A model generated the notes under the pieces. That model was not told where the DNA came from and did no database searches. It worked only from the letters and a program-made list of their open reading frames with translations. From positions 1 through 40,318 of the IMG/VR virus record IMGVR_UViG_3300024999_000024: a DNA stretch of 40,318 nucleotides; one strand, given 5' to 3'. Source of the DNA: a virus. Every line of letters starts with the position of its first letter. Position 1 is the stretch's first letter. Positions 6,326 to 13,415 of the stretch are shown here, one piece after another. Position numbers and translations under genes: made by a program.

Positions 6326-6685
6326 ATGGAAACAAGTAGATATTTAAGGTATAAAAAAACGTATCAAGAGTACAGTAAAAATAACAGGGCCAAGATAAGG
6401 GATATAAGAAACAAGCAGAATAATCTGGACAGGTTTGGGCTATATAAAACCACAGCGGAGATATTAGACATAATAGGCAATAATTGTTTCGTGTGTGGGA
6501 TAAGCAATGATGAACACCTAAACAAACATAATAGATATTTAAGCATACACCACAAAGACAATAACGGGAGAAATTCTGCGGTTAAAAACAATAGGATAGA
6601 CAACCTGGCCCCAATTTGTTCTTCCTGTCATATGCGGATCCACAAGGTGTATTCAAAAAGTCCTAACGGCAAGCCGTCCAAGTAG
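6326..6685 (+). CDS. Free-standing HNH endonuclease
   Basis: 119 aa. The core is NCFVCGISND (C54, C57), YLSIHHKDNNGRN (H75, H76), RIDNLAPICSSCHMRIHK (N93, C98, C101, H102, H106): a zinc-structured beta-beta-alpha-metal HNH nuclease. The N-terminal 45 residues are a basic helical region that may bind DNA. GGAGG lies seven bases before the ATG. As the first gene behind a leader RNA it may be a homing-type selfish gene or a recombination/packaging nuclease; sequence does not decide. Confidence 0.85.
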   Translation: METSRYLRYKKTYQEYSKNNRAKIRDIRNKQNNLDRFGLYKTTAEILDIIGNNCFVCGISNDEHLNKHNRYLSIHHKDNNGRNSAVKNNRIDNLAPICSSCHMRIHKVYSKSPNGKPSK

Positions 6686-6700
6686 GCAAAGGGAGAGATT

Positions 6701-6958
6701 ATGAAATATTGGTTTGTGTCTTATAGTTTTACTACGATTACGGGGTTTGGGTTTGGCAATTGTTGGGTGTCTGGGGATAACTTAATCCGCATAGACGAAG
6801 TCCAGAAATGGGTGAAAGAAGAAAACCCTATGGTTATAACATCCGCTAACGTGTTGACTTTCCAAGAAGTATCAAAAGAGCAGCACGAGGATGGGATGGA
6901 AAGACTTTCTAATCCCAGGCCCCTCGCCAAGAAGGAAATGGACAAGGAGAAAAAGTAA
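6701..6958 (+). CDS. Hypothetical phage protein (85 aa)
   Basis: Begins MKYWFVSYSFTTITGFGFGNCW, a beta-rich start, with a KWVKEENPMVITSANVLTFQEVSKEQ centre and a basic tail. The pattern is common in phage early regions without known function. GGGAGA precedes the ATG. No signal peptide. Confidence 0.65.
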   Translation: MKYWFVSYSFTTITGFGFGNCWVSGDNLIRIDEVQKWVKEENPMVITSANVLTFQEVSKEQHEDGMERLSNPRPLAKKEMDKEKK

Positions 6959-6959
6959 T

Positions 6960-7355
6960 ATGAACTTAAAAGAGATAATGGATGATTTCAGCAAGAGCAA
7001 CGGTGATAAATGCCGCTTATTTAGAAATAGGCCATATATAGGTCAGCCGCATACAGATAACGGTAAACGTGGGAAGACCGAGGTTAAAGGGGTAACCTTT
7101 CGGGACATAAAAGACGCATTTGTTATGGCGGCGTTTGATGCGGCCTACGACCAAGACCCTACCGGAGATAACTTTGACAAGCAGAAGAAGGGGGACGTTT
7201 GTTATGACGACATATACAAATTAGACCTAAACAAAATAGACCCTATTGCATGGCAACAGAATATGTCTTGTCGCATTGAAATAATGATGGGTATATTCCC
7301 AAATATAGATAAGCCCCACCCCACCACAAGCGAGGACAAGGAGAAAAAACAATGA
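6960..7355 (+). CDS. Hypothetical soluble protein (131 aa)
   Basis: Begins MNLKEIMDDFSKSNGDKCRLFRN; a central helix DIKDAFVMAAFDAAYDQDPT is followed by an acidic region and a lysine-rich tail. No domain recognised. AAGGAG precedes the ATG, one base after the previous stop. Its stop overlaps the short gene at 7352 as ATGA. Confidence 0.65.
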   Translation: MNLKEIMDDFSKSNGDKCRLFRNRPYIGQPHTDNGKRGKTEVKGVTFRDIKDAFVMAAFDAAYDQDPTGDNFDKQKKGDVCYDDIYKLDLNKIDPIAWQQNMSCRIEIMMGIFPNIDKPHPTTSEDKEKKQ

Positions 7356-7423
7356 CACAAATCCACACCTGCTACGAGGTCAGCAAGCGGCTCAAGGAGT
7401 TCTTGGGAGGGTTCAATGGCTAG
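7352..7423 (+). pseudogene. Short fragment resembling the N terminus of the 7949 protein
   Basis: Encodes 23 residues, MTQIHTCYEVSKRLKEFLGG plus three, and stops. The protein at 7949 begins MTHISYECAKKLKEFLKD, so the two share the MTxI-Y-x-x-K-x-LKEFL pattern. The HNH gene starts inside this fragment (ATGGCTAG overlap). The arrangement suggests a second copy of the 7949 gene that was cut short when the HNH gene arrived, leaving its start and ribosome-site context. It may still be translated as a leader peptide. Confidence 0.5.
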
Positions 7424-7952
7424 ACCCAAATTAGGCCCCAACAGGATATTTGACCTTGGGGGAGTGGTAATGGGAATAGTTTTAACCAAGGGCAAGTCTG
7501 CCATGATAAATAAGTCCGACTACGGCAAAGTTCTGGGTTACAGATGGATAGCCCACTATTCTCGTGGCAAGTGGTATGCAGTTGCAGTAAAGTGGGAAGG
7601 GAAGAAGCAGAGATACTTCCAAATGCACAGAGTCATATCTGATGCGGAGCCACTAGACCAAGTTGACCACAGAAACGGAGATGGCCTAAATAACACTAGG
7701 GGCAATATCCGCATTTGCAAAAGGTTTCAGAATATGTGGAATCGGGGTAAGCACAGGGATGGCACTTCAAGGTATAAGGGTGTGTATCTCCGTGTTTCCG
7801 ACGGAACATGGAGAGCAGTAATAACCCATAACAGAATCCGTGTTTCTTTGGGCAGTTTCGCCACTCAATACGAGGCCGCTATAGCGTGGGACAAGGCGGC
7901 GAGGAAGTATCACGGCAAGTTTGCCTATCAAAATAACCCGGAGGTAGCATGA
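7416..7952 (+). CDS. HNH homing endonuclease with AP2 DNA-binding domain
   Basis: 178 aa. The HNH core at about residues 71-100 includes MHRVISD (H71), QVDHRNGDGLNNTRGNIR (D84, H85, N87, N92, N93). The C-terminal AP2-type DNA-binding domain covers about 119-170 (RYKGVYLRV...WRAVITHN...LGSFATQYEAAIAWDKAA). This pairing is typical of phage homing endonucleases. GGGAGGG precedes ATG 7416. It overlaps a truncated gene at its start and the intact paralogue at its end (ATGA at 7949), consistent with insertion of a selfish gene into a duplicated locus. Confidence 0.9.
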   Translation: MARPKLGPNRIFDLGGVVMGIVLTKGKSAMINKSDYGKVLGYRWIAHYSRGKWYAVAVKWEGKKQRYFQMHRVISDAEPLDQVDHRNGDGLNNTRGNIRICKRFQNMWNRGKHRDGTSRYKGVYLRVSDGTWRAVITHNRIRVSLGSFATQYEAAIAWDKAARKYHGKFAYQNNPEVA

Positions 7953-8326
7953 CACATATATCTTATGAGTGCGCCAAGAAGTTAAAAGAGTTCTTAAAGG
8001 ATAGTGCGCCGGAGCCGATGAAACCAGAGTTTTATGTTGTTGAATGGCAAGGCACGGCGAGGCAAGAGGTGATATTTCTGTCAAGAGAACACCAAAGAGC
8101 GAGAATAAACACGTGCGGACAGTTTCTTATCCCCGCCTACCAACTCCACGACCTCCTCTCCGAGCCGTTCTGCGAGGCGTTTATCGGGAAACATGGGCCA
8201 TTTAAAATAGATGGGGTATGGATGGGCAGTTCCTATCTCTTGTCTATACATTTCACCCACGCCTTTCATTTTGGCGGTCTGCACGCCGTGGAAAAGGCCC
8301 TGATTGCACTAATGGAGGAAAAGTAA
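7949..8326 (+). CDS. Conserved early phage protein, unknown function (125 aa)
   Basis: Begins MTHISYECAKKLKEFLKDSAPEPMKPEFYV; the later part LIPAYQLHDLLSEPFCEAF resembles a phage protein type often found as small paralogous families in early regions. No catalytic motif. It starts inside the end of the HNH gene. The 7352 fragment looks like the start of a second copy. Confidence 0.7.
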   Translation: MTHISYECAKKLKEFLKDSAPEPMKPEFYVVEWQGTARQEVIFLSREHQRARINTCGQFLIPAYQLHDLLSEPFCEAFIGKHGPFKIDGVWMGSSYLLSIHFTHAFHFGGLHAVEKALIALMEEK

Positions 8327-8327
8327 T

Positions 8328-8642
8328 ATGAAAAAGTATATTGTGGTGGCGTTATCAGCAGTCATTCTTAGCGGGTGTGCATCTCCCTGTATGAAGAAAG
8401 TAACTGTTCTGGAGCAGAAACAATGCAAGTGGGAGCGTAGACAAAACAGGGATGTAGGGATGTTTGCTATTGCGGGAGTTGGGGCCGTAATCCTACTTCC
8501 CTTTGTGGCGGGCCATGTGTTCGGAAAAGGTGATGCGCAGAAATGGCTGGCCCCTGCGCTTGGCATTACTTGGGGCGTAGGAATGTTTGGCGCTATGGAT
8601 GGGTCAACTTGGATTGGCCCATATCCGAGGGAGGCAAAGTAA
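8328..8642 (+). CDS. Phage lipoprotein (104 aa)
   Basis: Begins MKKYIVVALSAVILSGCASPCMKK. A basic n-region, hydrophobic core and lipobox LSGC give acylation at Cys17. Mature protein has a basic segment, then a hydrophobic stretch at about residues 45-62 (FAIAGVGAVILLPFVAGHVF) and another weaker one near 70-85. Phage lipoproteins expressed early often alter the cell surface or block superinfection, but nothing here proves that. It is the only clear lipoprotein and argues for a host with a standard Lgt/Lsp pathway. Confidence 0.8.
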   Translation: MKKYIVVALSAVILSGCASPCMKKVTVLEQKQCKWERRQNRDVGMFAIAGVGAVILLPFVAGHVFGKGDAQKWLAPALGITWGVGMFGAMDGSTWIGPYPREAK

Positions 8643-8643
8643 T

Positions 8644-9420
8644 ATGAGCAAACTTAACGAACTGGTGGAGTGGCTGTGTCGGGAACGCCATGAATATGTT
8701 TTGGCTGGTGACACAATCCGTGCTATTGTAGTTATTTCAATCTTGACCAAAGCCCGTTCCCTCCTTGCCGAAGAAGCGGCAGAGAAAAAAGCAGATGAGG
8801 CACACGCTAAAGAGTTGGAAGAAAGCATGACCGCCGCCATAAAAGAGAGGATGGCCGAAGAAGCGGCACAGAAGCCCACGGAGAATACAGGGTTAATATC
8901 GTCTTTAAGAGAATTGTTGAACAAGTTAGATGATTCTCTAATGGACAAATTCCAATGCCTATCCGCTATCGGTATATGGGGCGAAAACACGCTCCCACAT
9001 TATAAGCCGAAGCCCACGGCCCCCGCCTCGCTGGCAAATAGCGTAAGAGAGTTTTATGGCTGGCTTAAGATACGGAGAATAGACCTACAGGAAAAAGTAG
9101 TTTCCGACAATGACCCCTCGCTTAAAATCAAAAAGGATATGTTGGACGAGGTTATAGGGGCGGCCTATCGCATTTCCCCCAACTACCACACCCCCACGGA
9201 GAGCATAGCGGAGGAGCCGCTGCCGGTGTTGGCTGATAATGAAGGATATTGGGTTAACGCCAATTCTAACGGATACATCTGGCACATATATCTTGGGGCC
9301 AAAGGCGGTATGGGAAAAAAAGAGGAGCCATGGTTTGAGGCCAAGACCTACGCCGCCGCCGAAGCCAAGGCGAGGCAGTTTTTGGAGTCGCTATCTGACC
9401 GGAAGGAGGAAAAGAAATGA
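8644..9420 (+). CDS. Hypothetical helical protein (258 aa)
   Basis: Begins MSKLNELVEWLCRERHEYVLAG. An Ala/Glu/Lys-rich coiled-coil stretch covers about residues 38-80 (KARSLLAEEAAEKKADEAHAKELEESMTAAIKERMAEEAAQ). A second region (SLANSVREFYGWLKIRRIDLQEKV) is also helical, and the C-terminal YWVNANSNGYIWHIYLGAKGG reads as a beta-rich domain. No family recognised. Starts two bases after the lipoprotein gene; overlaps the next gene by four bases. Confidence 0.65.
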   Translation: MSKLNELVEWLCRERHEYVLAGDTIRAIVVISILTKARSLLAEEAAEKKADEAHAKELEESMTAAIKERMAEEAAQKPTENTGLISSLRELLNKLDDSLMDKFQCLSAIGIWGENTLPHYKPKPTAPASLANSVREFYGWLKIRRIDLQEKVVSDNDPSLKIKKDMLDEVIGAAYRISPNYHTPTESIAEEPLPVLADNEGYWVNANSNGYIWHIYLGAKGGMGKKEEPWFEAKTYAAAEAKARQFLESLSDRKEEKK

Positions 9421-9662
9421 GCAATATGAATAGAATGACCGATGTGTTGGCAGAACTGAATAGAGCGATAAAACTCCGCATGGATGAAATAATCACAGAA
9501 GAAATAGAGGCCGCTAAAATTAGGGCAGGGAAAAGAATGGCAGAGGCAATCCCTGCTCTCTCGTTGGAGTTCGCCGCATGGTATACGATTCAGGATATGG
9601 GCACAACCATATCTATCCGTGTTGAAAAAAAAGAGCCCACAATTTCCAAGGAGGCCAAATGA
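9417..9662 (+). CDS. Hypothetical protein (81 aa)
   Basis: Begins MSNMNRMTDVLAELNRAIKLRMDEIITEEIEAAKIRAGKRM, a long amphipathic helix likely to coil, then a short beta-rich end (WYTIQDMGTTISIRVEKKE). GGAGGAAAAGAA precedes the ATG. Linked to both neighbours by ATGA overlaps. No family recognised. Confidence 0.65.
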   Translation: MSNMNRMTDVLAELNRAIKLRMDEIITEEIEAAKIRAGKRMAEAIPALSLEFAAWYTIQDMGTTISIRVEKKEPTISKEAK

Positions 9663-9874
9663 GCAAGTATATTGTGGATATGCCAGAGGGTTTCGTAATG
9701 GGGATGTGGTCGCACGAACCTATGAGGGTTATAGACGATATATTTAATTCAGCACAAGAGGTGGCAGAAGTATGGGATATAGAGCAGTACGGCAGGGCAA
9801 ACACACACGACCAATTCTATCACGATAAGGATGGATTGCCAGTAAAGTTATACGCCGCCAAGGATACCAAGTGA
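9659..9874 (+). CDS. Hypothetical acidic protein (71 aa)
   Basis: Begins MSKYIVDMPEGFVMGMWSHEPMRVIDDIFNSAQEVAEVWDIEQYG. Acidic, no membrane segment, no motif recognised. AAGGAGG precedes the ATG. Its stop overlaps the cysteine-rich mini-gene as GTGA. Confidence 0.6.
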   Translation: MSKYIVDMPEGFVMGMWSHEPMRVIDDIFNSAQEVAEVWDIEQYGRANTHDQFYHDKDGLPVKLYAAKDTK

Positions 9875-9993
9875 AGCGTAGATCCTGCCGCATATGGAAG
9901 TCCTGTCCCCCCCGATGCCTACTAGGGCTAGTCTGCACAACTACCTGTAGGCATTACGATAGAATACGGCATAGGTTGAAACGAAAGAAGTAA
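9871..9993 (+). CDS. Cysteine-rich basic mini-protein (40 aa)
   Basis: GTG start overlapping the previous stop (GTGA). Sequence VKRRSCRIWKSCPPRCLLGL followed by VCTTTCRHYDRIRHRLKRKK: five cysteines at residues 6, 12, 16, 22 and 26 and a strongly basic C terminus, so plausibly a metal-binding, nucleic-acid-binding peptide. The next promoter's -35 lies inside its end, so it closes the operon. Confidence 0.55.
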   Translation: MKRRSCRIWKSCPPRCLLGLVCTTTCRHYDRIRHRLKRKK

Positions 9994-10004
9994 TATGCTA
10001 ATAT
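9976..10004 (+). promoter_or_regulatory. Predicted promoter, dehydrogenase operon
   Basis: TTGAAA (9976-9981), 17-base spacer, TAATAT (9999-10004) with TGC at 9996-9998. Start near 10011, giving a leader of about 22 bases with AAGGAG and AGGAGG and no room for a pseudoknot element. Confidence 0.75.
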
Positions 10005-10032
10005 AAATTAAATTAAGGAGACAGGAGGAATA

Positions 10033-10380
10033 GTGAACACAAAATCGGTTTATAAAGAAGTAGGACTGACCAGTTCAGAGATACTGCCAAAGAACGCGAC
10101 CAAGCGAAACACGGAAGAAACGAAGAAGTCCCGCAAGAAAAGTCCTGTAGCCACTAACCATCCTTGGAGCAACAAGAAGACCCCTAAAGCACGGATACAG
10201 GCCACGGGTAATGGCTATTGGAGCCGCCCTGGTTGGTATATCAGCGTCAAAGAGGCAAGCAAGACTATTACAATCCTAATCTTTAAAGATAAACTGACCG
10301 AAGCTATAAGAGAGATGAAAGAACAGAATCCCAATAAGCGGATAGTAAGAATAGAACGGCATCACGGGGATAGCAAATGA
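10033..10380 (+). CDS. Hypothetical basic protein (115 aa)
   Basis: GTG start with AGGAGG seven bases upstream. The first half is very basic (KNATKRNTEETKKSRKKSPVATNHPWSNKKTPKAR); the second half reads as a small beta/alpha domain (GWYISVKEASKTITILIFKDKLTEAIREMKEQNPNKRIVRIERH). Possibly nucleic-acid binding by charge alone. First gene of the operon; overlaps the dehydrogenase-like gene as ATGA. Confidence 0.65.
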   Translation: MNTKSVYKEVGLTSSEILPKNATKRNTEETKKSRKKSPVATNHPWSNKKTPKARIQATGNGYWSRPGWYISVKEASKTITILIFKDKLTEAIREMKEQNPNKRIVRIERHHGDSK

Positions 10381-11138
10381 ACGCTTTAATAATAGGATTC
10401 GGCGAAGTAGGCAAGGCACATTGGGAGAACCTCAAGGGAACCTATCCCAATAATCTATATTATAAAGATATAGGCCCCGAGATATACAACACTAGGGGGG
10501 AATCGGTAGGTGATCTTGTTGAGCCTGTGGACATAATGATGATAGCCACCCAATGCGACCCCAAGAATATGGGCAAGTTTGAACTGATGGTAGCCGAATA
10601 CGATACCAAGTTCTGCCCCAAGATTATAGACATACTGACTACTACGCCCCCAGGAACTGCGGAGAGGATACAGGAGATAGTGGGGGATAGGGTGAAGGTA
10701 GCCAAGAGTACCGTGCGCGGAACCCACCCGAATCTAAACAAATTCAAGTGCATCCCCAAGCATATAGGCGGGCCGGGGGCCGATACGCTCAAAGAGTTCT
10801 ACGAGGCTTGCGGATGGGAATGTATAACCCACGAAACCTCTAGGGCTACTGAACTGTTCCATATCCTCAACAATATTTGGTATGGGGCCAATGTGATGAT
10901 GGCAACCGAGGCAGCGAGGTATTGTAGGTATTTCGCAGTAGACTATATGGAGTTCTTAAAGTATCGGGAAAGCAACAACAATGGCTTCATCAAAGCGGGC
11001 TACCCTAGCCGCGTTAGCCCTATACTCTATCCTGCCGATAAGCAGATAGGTGGGCATTGTGTGGTGTACGCCTCTACGACCATACCAGAGTCTGAACTCG
11101 GCCCTATAGCCAAACTGCTCAAAGAGTTCAACAAATGA
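10377..11138 (+). CDS. UDP-glucose/GDP-mannose dehydrogenase-like enzyme
   Basis: 253 aa. The N-terminal Rossmann motif is LIIGFGEVGKAHW (GFGEVG at 7-12). ILTTTPPGTAERI (about 86-98) matches the T-P-P-G-T turn of nucleotide-sugar dehydrogenases, and KQIGGHCVVY (about 222-231) resembles their G-I-G-G-H-C catalytic block. It is much shorter than the usual 400-450 aa, lacking the C-terminal UDP-binding domain, so it may act on another substrate. In the family these enzymes oxidise sugar nucleotides to uronic acids using NAD. It may feed the glycosyltransferases at 21.6-25.7 kb, but that link is inference. Confidence 0.75.
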   Translation: MNALIIGFGEVGKAHWENLKGTYPNNLYYKDIGPEIYNTRGESVGDLVEPVDIMMIATQCDPKNMGKFELMVAEYDTKFCPKIIDILTTTPPGTAERIQEIVGDRVKVAKSTVRGTHPNLNKFKCIPKHIGGPGADTLKEFYEACGWECITHETSRATELFHILNNIWYGANVMMATEAARYCRYFAVDYMEFLKYRESNNNGFIKAGYPSRVSPILYPADKQIGGHCVVYASTTIPESELGPIAKLLKEFNK

Positions 11139-11221
11139 CACTCAAACTAATCATAGCACTACTAGCAGTCCTTGTCCTCAAATGGATATGGGAGATGCTT
11201 AAAGAGAGGATGTGGAGGTAA
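11135..11221 (+). CDS. Transmembrane mini-protein (28 aa)
   Basis: Encodes MTLKLIIALLAVLVLKWIWE followed by MLKERMWR: one membrane helix with a basic C-terminal tail. ATGA overlap with the dehydrogenase-like gene and only one base to the next gene suggest it is translated. Function unknown; such peptides may be holin-like or toxins. Confidence 0.5.
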   Translation: MTLKLIIALLAVLVLKWIWEMLKERMWR

Positions 11222-11222
11222 T

Positions 11223-11492
11223 ATGGACTACGCCAAACTTACCAAGAATCAGATAACATATCTTTGCCGTAGGTATGGGCATAAGAAGGTAATCAGAGAG
11301 GATGCTAACCATTGTGCGAGATGTGGGCATAAGTGGGCGCACGAGATGGAAGATAAGATATGTCTATATTGGGATAGAAGACTGCTTAAAAGGATGAAGG
11401 CGGCTTCAGAGTTCTGCCAGAGTCTGAATCTTAAGAACCCAAAGGCATCCGCTACTCTTACATTCTCCAAGTGGAAGAAGCTGGACACTTGA
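11223..11492 (+). CDS. Zinc-finger-like basic protein (89 aa)
   Basis: Begins MDYAKLTKNQITYLCRRYGHKKVIRED. The ANHCARCGHKWAHE segment (CxxCxH plus H) with the upstream C15 suggests a zinc site; the C-terminal half is basic and helical. Start at 11223 follows AGAGGATGTGGAGG within the preceding mini-gene. May be a transcription regulator of late genes, by position only. No family recognised. Confidence 0.6.
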   Translation: MDYAKLTKNQITYLCRRYGHKKVIREDANHCARCGHKWAHEMEDKICLYWDRRLLKRMKAASEFCQSLNLKNPKASATLTFSKWKKLDT

Positions 11493-11534
11493 CAGGCATT
11501 GTATAATATTTAAAAGGACAAGTAATATAATTCT

Positions 11535-11840
11535 ATGATTGTAGACAGAAAGAAACAGATAACTGCGTATTTAAGAGAGATGCTACAGGAGCAACATAAG
11601 GATACAGGCCAGCCCCGTAACAAACTGATAGCACTTGAACTGATCCGCCTAGCATTAGACCCGAATACTCCCGACAAGTTACGGCTAGAGGCTATCAATA
11701 TGATTGCCGATAGATGCGAGGGCAAGGCAGTCCAGACTAATCTCAATGCAGAGATAGGCCCTAATCCGTTTGAGAGCATACCTACCGAGATATTGGAGAG
11801 TCTGAAGGCCAAAGCGGAGGCGTTGAAGAACGCTAAATAG
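11535..11840 (+). CDS. Putative terminase small subunit
   Basis: 101 aa beginning MIVDRKKQITAYLREMLQEQHK. The centre KLIALELIRLALDPNTPDKLRLEAINMIADRCEGKAVQTN is helical and contains the D-R-x-E-G-K-x-x-Q pattern often seen in small terminase-like proteins encoded just before large terminase. It would bind the packaging site and present DNA to the motor. The ribosome site is weak (AAAGGACA, about 14 bases upstream). The assignment depends mainly on position. Confidence 0.6.
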   Translation: MIVDRKKQITAYLREMLQEQHKDTGQPRNKLIALELIRLALDPNTPDKLRLEAINMIADRCEGKAVQTNLNAEIGPNPFESIPTEILESLKAKAEALKNAK

Positions 11841-11845
11841 ATTAA

Positions 11846-11942
11846 GGGGAAATTCTAGGTGCAAATCCTAGCAACCTCGCGTAAATGCGAAACGCCGGTA
11901 AAGCAGTACGGCGCGTTGTAGGCTAATAAGCAAACCGGCCCC
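11846..11942 (+). ncRNA. Structured intergenic segment before large terminase
   Basis: Hairpin CTAGG/CCTAG (11855-11859 with 11867-11871; loop TGCAAAT), hairpin TCGC/GCGA (11877-11880 with 11887-11890), hairpin CGCCG/CGGCG (11893-11897 with 11909-11913), an alternative GCCGG/CCGGC (11894-11898 with 11935-11939) and a closing GGGG/CCCC (11846-11849 with 11939-11942). There is no Shine-Dalgarno directly before the terminase ATG at 11952. Could be a translation-control RNA, a packaging site, or both. Confidence 0.4.
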
Positions 11943-11951
11943 GCCATTTAA

Positions 11952-13415
11952 ATGTCAGAAGAACTAGACATAATCCAATACGAACTGGAACGGAGAAGGG
12001 CCATGGAGCCACTCCGTTTCTTTCGTCCTAATGGCGCACAAGAGAAGTTCATCAATGCCGTAGCAGAACCTGATAGCAAGATAATACTATTCCCCGCCGG
12101 GAATTGGATTGGCAAGACAGCGGGGGCTATTGCATTGTTAGGTGCTTGCTCCTGGCCCGACCTAGCCGAAGACCCTATATTCAATAAGCCACTATTCAAG
12201 GATTGGACAAGCTTTGGATACAAGAAGAACGCTCGTATCATATCTACCCCCAAAGAGTTGGAGAACATAGGCAGCATACAGAAGGAAATAGCCACTTGGT
12301 GGCCTAAAGGGAAGTATAAGGCAGACAAGAAGGGCAAGCAGTTCTTCTGCGAGTTCAGGTCTGATACTGGCTGGGTTACGGACTTGATGAGTTATGAGCA
12401 GAGCTTGGATGAGTTTGAAGGCGCGACTATATCTCTATTTATTTTGAATGAACCGCCCAGCGAAGAAATATTTGATGCTTGTCTATCCCGTATGAAGTTC
12501 GGCGGCAAGATACTATTGCCACTAACTCCACTCAATAACTCCGCTTGGATATATGATAGGTTGGTAGCCAATGAGGGCAGGAATGGCATTAAAGTCATAT
12601 ATGGAGATACGGAAGACAACTGCAAGGAACACGGAAAGAATGGAGTAATCCCCCACGCTGCCATACAAGCCCTATCTGATAGTTGCGATCCCGATGACCG
12701 AGAGGCTAGACTACACGGCAAGTTCAGTCATCTTGCGGGTCAAATATACAAGACCTTCTCCCGTGATGTCCACATAGTCAAAATCCCCGATATCCATTCA
12801 TTCCTGGAAGGCAAGACTATCTATCAGGTAGTAGACCCTGCTATAGGCAAGCCATTGGCCTGTATTTGGGCCGCTATTGGCCCTGACGGGGCTTTGACCA
12901 TCTATGACGAGTATCCATCCTTTGAGTTCCAGGGGGCCAAGGATAGCAATATGACAGTCCCTGACTATGTAGACCTATTCCGTAGCAAGGAAGAAGGTAG
13001 GAAGATAGACATACGGATACTAGATAGGCACTTCGGAAATGTACGCAGGACTTTGGGCGGGTTGACCCTCAAGCAAGAGTTCGGTGAACGCGGCATAGAC
13101 TTTATGGATAGTTACTCCATAGCCGATGTAGGTACGGAAGTAGAAACTGGTATCCTTCGGGTCAAGGACTACCTGCGTTATAATAAGGACAAGCCGGTAG
13201 ATGGCATCAACAGGCCTAAATTATATGTTGCAGAGAATTGCATAAATGTGCTACACTCTTTTGAAAGGTGGAGGAGAGATGAAAAAACGGGTAAGCCGAA
13301 AGAAGAGTATAAAGACTTTGCGGATTGCGTTAGATATCTCTGCGCAAGCTCGCCCGAAGTGGACAAACCCAGAACTTGGGAAACTACTGCGGCGTATTAT
13401 GGCGTAAATAATTAG
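11952..13415 (+). CDS. terL: Terminase large subunit (ATPase-nuclease)
   Basis: 487 aa. The ATPase has a deviant Walker A FPAGNWIGKTAGA (about 47-59), Walker B SLFILNEPP (about 161-169) and a likely coupling motif LLPLTPLNN (about 188-196). The C-terminal RNase H-like nuclease starts at YQVVDPAIGKPLACIWAA (D295) and continues with ALTIYDEYP (D319, E320) and RILDRHFGN. It cuts concatemers and drives DNA into the procapsid through the portal encoded at 14301. It is separated from the small subunit by a structured segment rather than the usual overlap. Confidence 0.93.
   Translation: MSEELDIIQYELERRRAMEPLRFFRPNGAQEKFINAVAEPDSKIILFPAGNWIGKTAGAIALLGACSWPDLAEDPIFNKPLFKDWTSFGYKKNARIISTPKELENIGSIQKEIATWWPKGKYKADKKGKQFFCEFRSDTGWVTDLMSYEQSLDEFEGATISLFILNEPPSEEIFDACLSRMKFGGKILLPLTPLNNSAWIYDRLVANEGRNGIKVIYGDTEDNCKEHGKNGVIPHAAIQALSDSCDPDDREARLHGKFSHLAGQIYKTFSRDVHIVKIPDIHSFLEGKTIYQVVDPAIGKPLACIWAAIGPDGALTIYDEYPSFEFQGAKDSNMTVPDYVDLFRSKEEGRKIDIRILDRHFGNVRRTLGGLTLKQEFGERGIDFMDSYSIADVGTEVETGILRVKDYLRYNKDKPVDGINRPKLYVAENCINVLHSFERWRRDEKTGKPKEEYKDFADCVRYLCASSPEVDKPRTWETTAAYYGVNN

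Noticed and set aside
11489-11507. TTGACA and TATAAT before the small terminase gene as a promoter
   Set aside because: The two hexamers are only seven bases apart; no -35 is found at a proper distance from TATAAT.
11841-11890. tRNA T-arm-like hairpin (5-bp stem, loop TGCAAAT)
   Set aside because: No acceptor, D-arm or anticodon arm fits around it, and the upstream bases are the end of a coding gene.
11846-11942. Cobalamin riboswitch
   Set aside because: Only the GGGGAA and GGTGCAAATCC core resembles it; the rest of the four-way junction and the B12 box are missing and terminase is an implausible target.
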